Shown here piece after piece: positions 51,219-54,886 of a stretch of DNA of 54,886 bases. The stretch comes from Bacillota bacterium (GTDB lineage Bacteria > Bacillota > Desulfotomaculia > Desulfotomaculales > Desulfallaceae). Every line of letters begins with the position of its first letter. Position 1 is the first letter of the stretch. The notes beneath the pieces were generated by a model that had not been told where the DNA came from, made no database searches, and worked only from the letters and a program-made list of their open reading frames with translations. The stretch lies in the NCBI GenBank assembly GCA_023439185.1, contig JAEXOR010000058.1:1-54886 (forward strand). Direction: 5' to 3'. A program made the position numbers and the translations under genes.

Positions 51219-52511
51219 TTAGCGGGTGTCGATGACGCGCTTGATTTTGCCTTCACTGCGGGCCAGGGAACGGGGTTCCAGCAGCCGCACCCGGCAGTTC
51301 ACCGAAAGGACGCTGAATATTTTTTGCTTCAGCATAACCTCTAAAGCTTCCAAATCCTTAAAGGAGCCGGTGAACATTTCGTCCGTCAGTTCCACCTGCA
51401 CCTCCAGGGCATCAAGATATCCTCTTTTACTGACCAGGATTTGATAGTGAGGCGACAACCCGTCAATGTTCATTAATACCGTTTCAATCTGGGACGGGAA
51501 TACGTTGACCCCGGAAATAATCAGCATATCGTCGGTTCGTCCGCATACCTTGCGCATCCGGGCGGTGGTCCGTCCGCAGGCGCACCGGTCCTCCGTCAGC
51601 ACGGTGATGTCCTTGGTCCGGTAGCGCAAAACGGGCAGCGCCTCCTTGGTCAGGGTGGTGATCACCAGTTCCCCTTCCCGACCGGGTTCCACCGGCTCCC
51701 CGGTGGCCGAGTCAATCACCTCCACCAGGAAATGATCCTCACTGATGTGCATGCCGGCGTTGTGGCTGCATTCGCCGGAAACGCCGGGGCCCATGACTTC
51801 GCTGAGGCCATAGTTGTCGCTGGCTTTCATGTTCCAGATGCGCTCCAGTTCGGTACGCATACTCTCGGTCCAGGCTTCTGAGCCGAACAAACCGGTGCGA
51901 ATACCCAGGTCCGCCGGATCCACTCCCATGGACCGGGCGGTATCGGCCAGGTGCAGGGCGTAAGAAGGAGTGCCCACCAGGACGGTGGCGCCGAAGTCCT
52001 GCATCAGCATAATCTGCCGGTTGGTATTACCCACCGAGGCGGGCACTATGGCGGCGCCGATCTTCTCCATCCCGTAATGCAGTCCGAAGGCGCCGGTAAA
52101 CAGGCCGTAGCCAAAGGTAATCTGCACCACGTCCTCGTCGGTGACTCCGGCCATGGCAGCGATGCGGGCCACCAACTCAGACCAGTTATCCAGGTCCCGG
52201 CGGGTGTAACCCACCACGGTGGGCTTGCCGGTGGTACCCGAGGAGGCGTGCAGCCGGCTCACTTCTTTGGTCGGCACGGCAAAAAGCCCGTAGGGGTAGT
52301 TGTCCCGCAGGGCGGTTTTATCTGTAAAAGGCAGCCTGGTGACGTCCGCCAGGGAGCGAATATCCTCGGGACGCACCCCCGCCTCATCCATGGCCTTCTG
52401 ATAATATGGAACCCGCCGGTAAACCAGGTGCACCGTTTCCTTCAATCTGTCCAACTGCAGGGAGCGCAGTTCCTCCCTGTCCATGCATTCATGCTTGGGG
52501 TCCCAGATCAT
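51219..52511 (-). CDS. paaK: Phenylacetate-CoA ligase family enzyme
   Basis: 430 residues, the normal PaaK length. The AMP-binding P-loop SSGTTGKPTVVGYT, FGYGLFTGAFGLHYG and the C-terminal ATP-binding VCGRTDDMLIISGVNVFPSQIE are characteristic. Activates phenylacetate or related arylacetates with ATP and CoA. Between an aminotransferase and iorAB, it completes a route aryl-acetate, aryl-acetyl-CoA, aryl-pyruvate, amino acid. GGAGTG precedes the ATG. Confidence 0.93.
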   Translation of the reverse strand: MIWDPKHECMDREELRSLQLDRLKETVHLVYRRVPYYQKAMDEAGVRPEDIRSLADVTRLPFTDKTALRDNYPYGLFAVPTKEVSRLHASSGTTGKPTVVGYTRRDLDNWSELVARIAAMAGVTDEDVVQITFGYGLFTGAFGLHYGMEKIGAAIVPASVGNTNRQIMLMQDFGATVLVGTPSYALHLADTARSMGVDPADLGIRTGLFGSEAWTESMRTELERIWNMKASDNYGLSEVMGPGVSGECSHNAGMHISEDHFLVEVIDSATGEPVEPGREGELVITTLTKEALPVLRYRTKDITVLTEDRCACGRTTARMRKVCGRTDDMLIISGVNVFPSQIETVLMNIDGLSPHYQILVSKRGYLDALEVQVELTDEMFTGSFKDLEALEVMLKQKIFSVLSVNCRVRLLEPRSLARSEGKIKRVIDTR

Positions 52512-52592
52512 TTAAAATTACACTCCTTTATATCCACCGGCGCCGGGGGCCGCAGCGCCCGGCGCCTTGATTTCCATGCTACAAAATAATTT

Positions 52593-53846
52593 CTACAAAA
52601 CCTGACTTATTCCTTCATGTTCCGGTTGCTGAATCCGAACCGGCGCGGAGACCAGGCGGGAACGAACGCCGCGCCGGCGCACGAACCGACCCATGCGGCG
52701 AAAAGCTTCGCTCAGATCGTCCAGTGAAGCGGCGTAGGATACCCGTACGAATCCCTCCCCTGATTCTCCGAAGGCGTTACCGGGCACCAGGGCCACCTGT
52801 TCTTCCTTCAATAATTGTTCGGCGAACTCCTCGGAGCCGAGACCGGCCACCGAAACCTGTGGAAAGGCGTAAAAAGCGCCGCCCGGCTCGAAACAGGGCA
52901 GGCCCATGTCGCGAAAAGCCTGCACCACCATGTTCCGGCGCCGGTTATAATTTTCAATCATGCGCCGCATGCCGGGCTGCCCGCTTTTCAGCGCTTCCAG
53001 CGCCGCCATTTGCCCGGTGATGGGCGCGCAGAGCATGGAATACTGGTGAATTTTGGTCATGGCAGCGATGAAATCCGCGTTGCCGGCCACATAACCAACC
53101 CGCCAGCCCGTCATGGCGTAGGCTTTGCTGAATCCGTTCAGCAGCAGGGTACGCTCCTGCATGCCGGGCAACGTGGCCATGCAGGTATGCTGCCCGATAT
53201 AAGTGAGCCGGTCATAAATTTCGTCGGAGATCACTATTAAATCGTGGGCCACCGCTACCTCAGCAATCTTCTCCAGTTCATCCCGGTCTATCACCGCGCC
53301 GGTGGGGTTGTTGGGATAGCAAAGCAGCAGCACCTTGGTCCTGGGAGTTATGGAGCGCTGCACCAGGTCTGCGGTAATGCGGAAGCTGTCGTCCATCCCG
53401 GTGGACATAAACACCGGCACCCCGCCGGAAAGGGCGGTGCACGGGGCGTAGGACACATAGGAAGGCTCCGGAATCAGCACCTCGTCGCCGGGCTGCAGCA
53501 GTGTCCGCATGCACAGGTCCAGGGCTTCACTCACCCCCACGGTAATCAGCAGCTGGGTGCGGGGGTTGTACCGGACGGAATAGGTGCTTTCCAGGTCGGC
53601 CGCCACCGCCTCACGCAGTTCGAGGAGCCCGGAATTGGACGTATACATGGTGTAGCCCTTCTCCAGGGAATAAATGCAGGCTTCCCGGATGTGCCACGGA
53701 GTGACGAAATCCGGTTCACCCACCCCCAGGGAGATAACCCCCTTGGTTTCGGTGACCAGATCAAAAAACTTCCTGATGCCCGAGGGCTGAATGCTTTGCA
53801 CCGTGGGGTTGATTTTTTTCGACCAGTCCGTGCGGGTCATAGTCAT
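52593..53846 (-). CDS. Class I/II PLP aminotransferase
   Basis: 417 residues. The PLP lysine is in GFSKAYAMTGWRVGYV; LCYPNNPTGAV and LLNGFSKAYA follow the usual fold-type I order. The sequence GEPDFVTPWHIREA is that of the aromatic/aspartate/alanine subgroup (AlaT/YugH-like). Its ATG overlaps the Lrp stop by 4 bp. In Bacillus a similar Lrp-aminotransferase pair (AlaR-AlaT) makes alanine. Here the partner genes suggest aromatic amino acids, but specificity cannot be read from the sequence. Confidence 0.9.
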   Translation of the reverse strand: MTMTRTDWSKKINPTVQSIQPSGIRKFFDLVTETKGVISLGVGEPDFVTPWHIREACIYSLEKGYTMYTSNSGLLELREAVAADLESTYSVRYNPRTQLLITVGVSEALDLCMRTLLQPGDEVLIPEPSYVSYAPCTALSGGVPVFMSTGMDDSFRITADLVQRSITPRTKVLLLCYPNNPTGAVIDRDELEKIAEVAVAHDLIVISDEIYDRLTYIGQHTCMATLPGMQERTLLLNGFSKAYAMTGWRVGYVAGNADFIAAMTKIHQYSMLCAPITGQMAALEALKSGQPGMRRMIENYNRRRNMVVQAFRDMGLPCFEPGGAFYAFPQVSVAGLGSEEFAEQLLKEEQVALVPGNAFGESGEGFVRVSYAASLDDLSEAFRRMGRFVRRRGVRSRLVSAPVRIQQPEHEGISQVL

Positions 53847-54334
53847 GGTGAGATCATCAGCCTCCTGTCTTCCTCGCCGTCTTCCATAATTACACCGTCC
53901 TGTTTGTATGCTTTGAGGACGAAATGGGTGGTGGTGCTGATCACACCTTCCACAGTGGACAGTTTGGTGGATACAAAATGTGATATTTCCTTCATGCTGC
54001 GGCCTTCCACAAAAACCGCCAGGTCGTAGGTCCCGCTCATCAGGCGCATGCTGCGCACTTGCGGGAACCGGTAAATCCGTTCGGCCACGCCGTCAAAACC
54101 GACGTCCCGCTGGGGGGTAATGCGTACTTCAATTAACGCGCTGACCTTTTCTTCCCCCAGTTTTTCGTAATTGACCAGGGTCAGGTATTTTAAGATTACT
54201 TTTTTATCCTCCAGGTCTTTGATCACGGACTGAACCCCGGCCTCGTCAACGTCCAGCATAACCGCGATTTCTCTGGCGGTAAGCCTGGCGTTGTCCTCCA
54301 ACAGCTCCAGGATCTGCTTGGTTAAGTGATCCAC
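53843..54334 (-). CDS. Lrp/AsnC-family transcriptional regulator
   Basis: 163 residues from the GTG at 54334, 5 bases after GGGGTG; a longer frame to 54364 lacks a ribosome-binding site. N-terminal helix-turn-helix (ARLTAREIAVMLDVDEAGVQSVIKDLEDKKVI) and C-terminal RAM/AsnC ligand-binding domain (SALIEVRITPQRD ... VRSMRLMSGTYDLAVFVEG). Such proteins sense amino acids. First gene of the operon behind the T-box leader, so its level rises with the genes it presumably controls. Confidence 0.92.
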   Translation of the reverse strand: MDHLTKQILELLEDNARLTAREIAVMLDVDEAGVQSVIKDLEDKKVILKYLTLVNYEKLGEEKVSALIEVRITPQRDVGFDGVAERIYRFPQVRSMRLMSGTYDLAVFVEGRSMKEISHFVSTKLSTVEGVISTTTHFVLKAYKQDGVIMEDGEEDRRLMISP

Positions 54335-54410
54335 AGTTTCACCCCTTTTTATCAAATTGATCAAACCGGGTGGCGGTACCTTCCACTGGCTGATTCGGCC
54401 TTATACTAAA

Positions 54411-54688
54411 ATAAAAAACCCCGCCCTGTAAAGGGACGAGGTGCTGCTCGCGGTACCACCCTAATTAACCGCTTCTTAACGCCGGCATGCCGGGGCTTTA
54501 AAACGGTCCACTCGGGGCCTTTAACGGTGGCCGGCCGGCATGTTTGCAAGGCGCAGGCGCTTTTAAGCATGCAGCTCCGGGAACGGCACGAGACGTTGTC
54601 ATCCGCCGGGCTTGCACCGTCCCCGGCTCGCTGCTGGACTTAAAGCGGCTCTTATTTCCCTTCATTACTGTTCAATTTGAAAAACCAA
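54411..54688 (-). promoter_or_regulatory. T-box leader of the Lrp-aminotransferase-paaK-iorAB operon
   Basis: The T-box core AGGGTGGTACCGCG is on the minus strand at 54462-54449. It is followed by a terminator stem (CCTCGTCCC with GGGCGGGG) and T-run at 54418-54413. Upstream features fit stem I: the GNUG-type apical loop in GGGGACGGTGCAAGCCCGG and a GGGAA / TTCCC lower stem. Transcription would read through when the cognate tRNA is uncharged. The specifier triplet could not be fixed; TTC (Phe) is the only aromatic codon visible in the 3' arm, but it overlaps the predicted lower stem. Confidence 0.9.
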
Positions 54689-54692
54689 AACC

Positions 54693-54722
54693 ATAGTAGC
54701 ATGGTTTCCGGTTCAGTGTCAA
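54693..54722 (-). promoter_or_regulatory. Promoter of the T-box operon
   Basis: TTGACA, 18 bases, TACTAT on the minus strand, just upstream of the T-box leader. Transcription should start near 54686. Confidence 0.75.
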
Positions 54723-54732
54723 TATTACAAAG

Positions 54733-54886
54733 TTAATTGGTTATGGAAGATGTCGGTGGCGCCGCGACGATACAGGCCAGCGCCACGGACAGGCCCACAA
54801 ACAGCGGGTGCACATCCAGGGGGGAAAAGATCGCCCACAGGATGGTGGCCAGGGGACCGCAAATGACGGACCAGTAAACCCCTCCT
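54733..54886 (-). CDS. Sodium:solute symporter family transporter, C-terminal fragment
   Basis: Only the last 50 residues are inside the window; the gene runs off the right edge. The fragment shows GGVYWSVICGPLATILWAIF, a second helix PLFVGLSVALACIVA, and a short tail ending at TAA. This alternation of YWSVICGP and PLFVGL is what the last helices of SSF-type sodium symporters look like. Substrate unknown. Confidence 0.6.
   Translation of the reverse strand, partial: GGVYWSVICGPLATILWAIFSPLDVHPLFVGLSVALACIVAAPPTSSITN

Overview
The window looks like a moderately GC-rich, anaerobic, endospore-lineage Firmicute of the Peptococcaceae / Desulfotomaculum-Pelotomaculum type. Three things point there. 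Housekeeping gene order matches the classic Firmicute block: pyrG, spo0F-like regulator, fba, talC, rho ... rpmE, prfA, prmC ... ywlC, mntP, ywlE, rpiB, glyA, comEB, wecB. Metabolism is strictly anaerobic (sodium-pumping decarboxylase, indolepyruvate:ferredoxin oxidoreductase). Regulation uses T-box, agr and sporulation-type kinase elements. No rRNA, tRNA or CRISPR array was seen. Nothing here was searched against a database; names rest on motifs, length and context.

Left to right. 1-4.6 kb: a minus-strand operon (acyl-CoA dehydrogenase, carboxyltransferase, a 51-residue membrane subunit, biotin carrier, beta subunit) preceded by a textbook sigma-54 promoter. It probably oxidises a dicarboxyl-CoA such as glutaryl-CoA and decarboxylates it through a sodium pump. 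4.7-12.2 kb: housekeeping genes wecB to ywlC, interrupted by a HepT-MntA toxin-antitoxin pair and a 131-bp MITE-like element. 12.5-15.9 kb: an agr-type quorum-sensing locus (AgrB, a 39-residue AgrD, a kinase-less membrane protein, and a PAS histidine kinase with the sporulation-kinase signature). 15.9-19.9 kb: two related IS91-like elements, one with broken transposase and recombinase genes and one internally deleted, bracketing a Rpn-type nuclease gene. 20.0-21.3 kb: a DUF4143 ATPase. 21.4-23.6 kb: prmC, prfA, rpmE.

23.7-37.1 kb is accessory: a GAF/HD-GYP phosphodiesterase, a SLH-FecR surface protein next to a CHASE2 cyclase, a radical SAM protein, a YefM-YoeB pair with its TGTACA operator, a decayed Bro-N gene, a 1097-residue repeat surface protein divergent from a TetR regulator, and a LysM/M23 peptidase. 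37.3-47.6 kb returns to the conserved block: rho, DUF2062, talC, fba, a zinc-ribbon protein, a Spo0F-like regulator, Yip1, sppA, pyrG, xapX, argS. 47.6-48.8 kb is an autonomous REP/RAYT transposase element, and four 87-88-bp palindromic derivatives of its ends are scattered between 37 and 51 kb. 48.8-54.7 kb: a T-box-controlled operon (Lrp regulator, aminotransferase, aryl-CoA ligase, IorA, IorB) that could run from arylacetates to aromatic amino acids or the reverse. The right edge cuts a sodium:solute symporter gene.

The most notable systems are the agr locus wired to a sporulation-like kinase, the REPIN/RAYT family with its placement just upstream of Shine-Dalgarno sequences, the T-box in front of an arylacetate operon, and the sigma-54-driven sodium-pump decarboxylase cluster.
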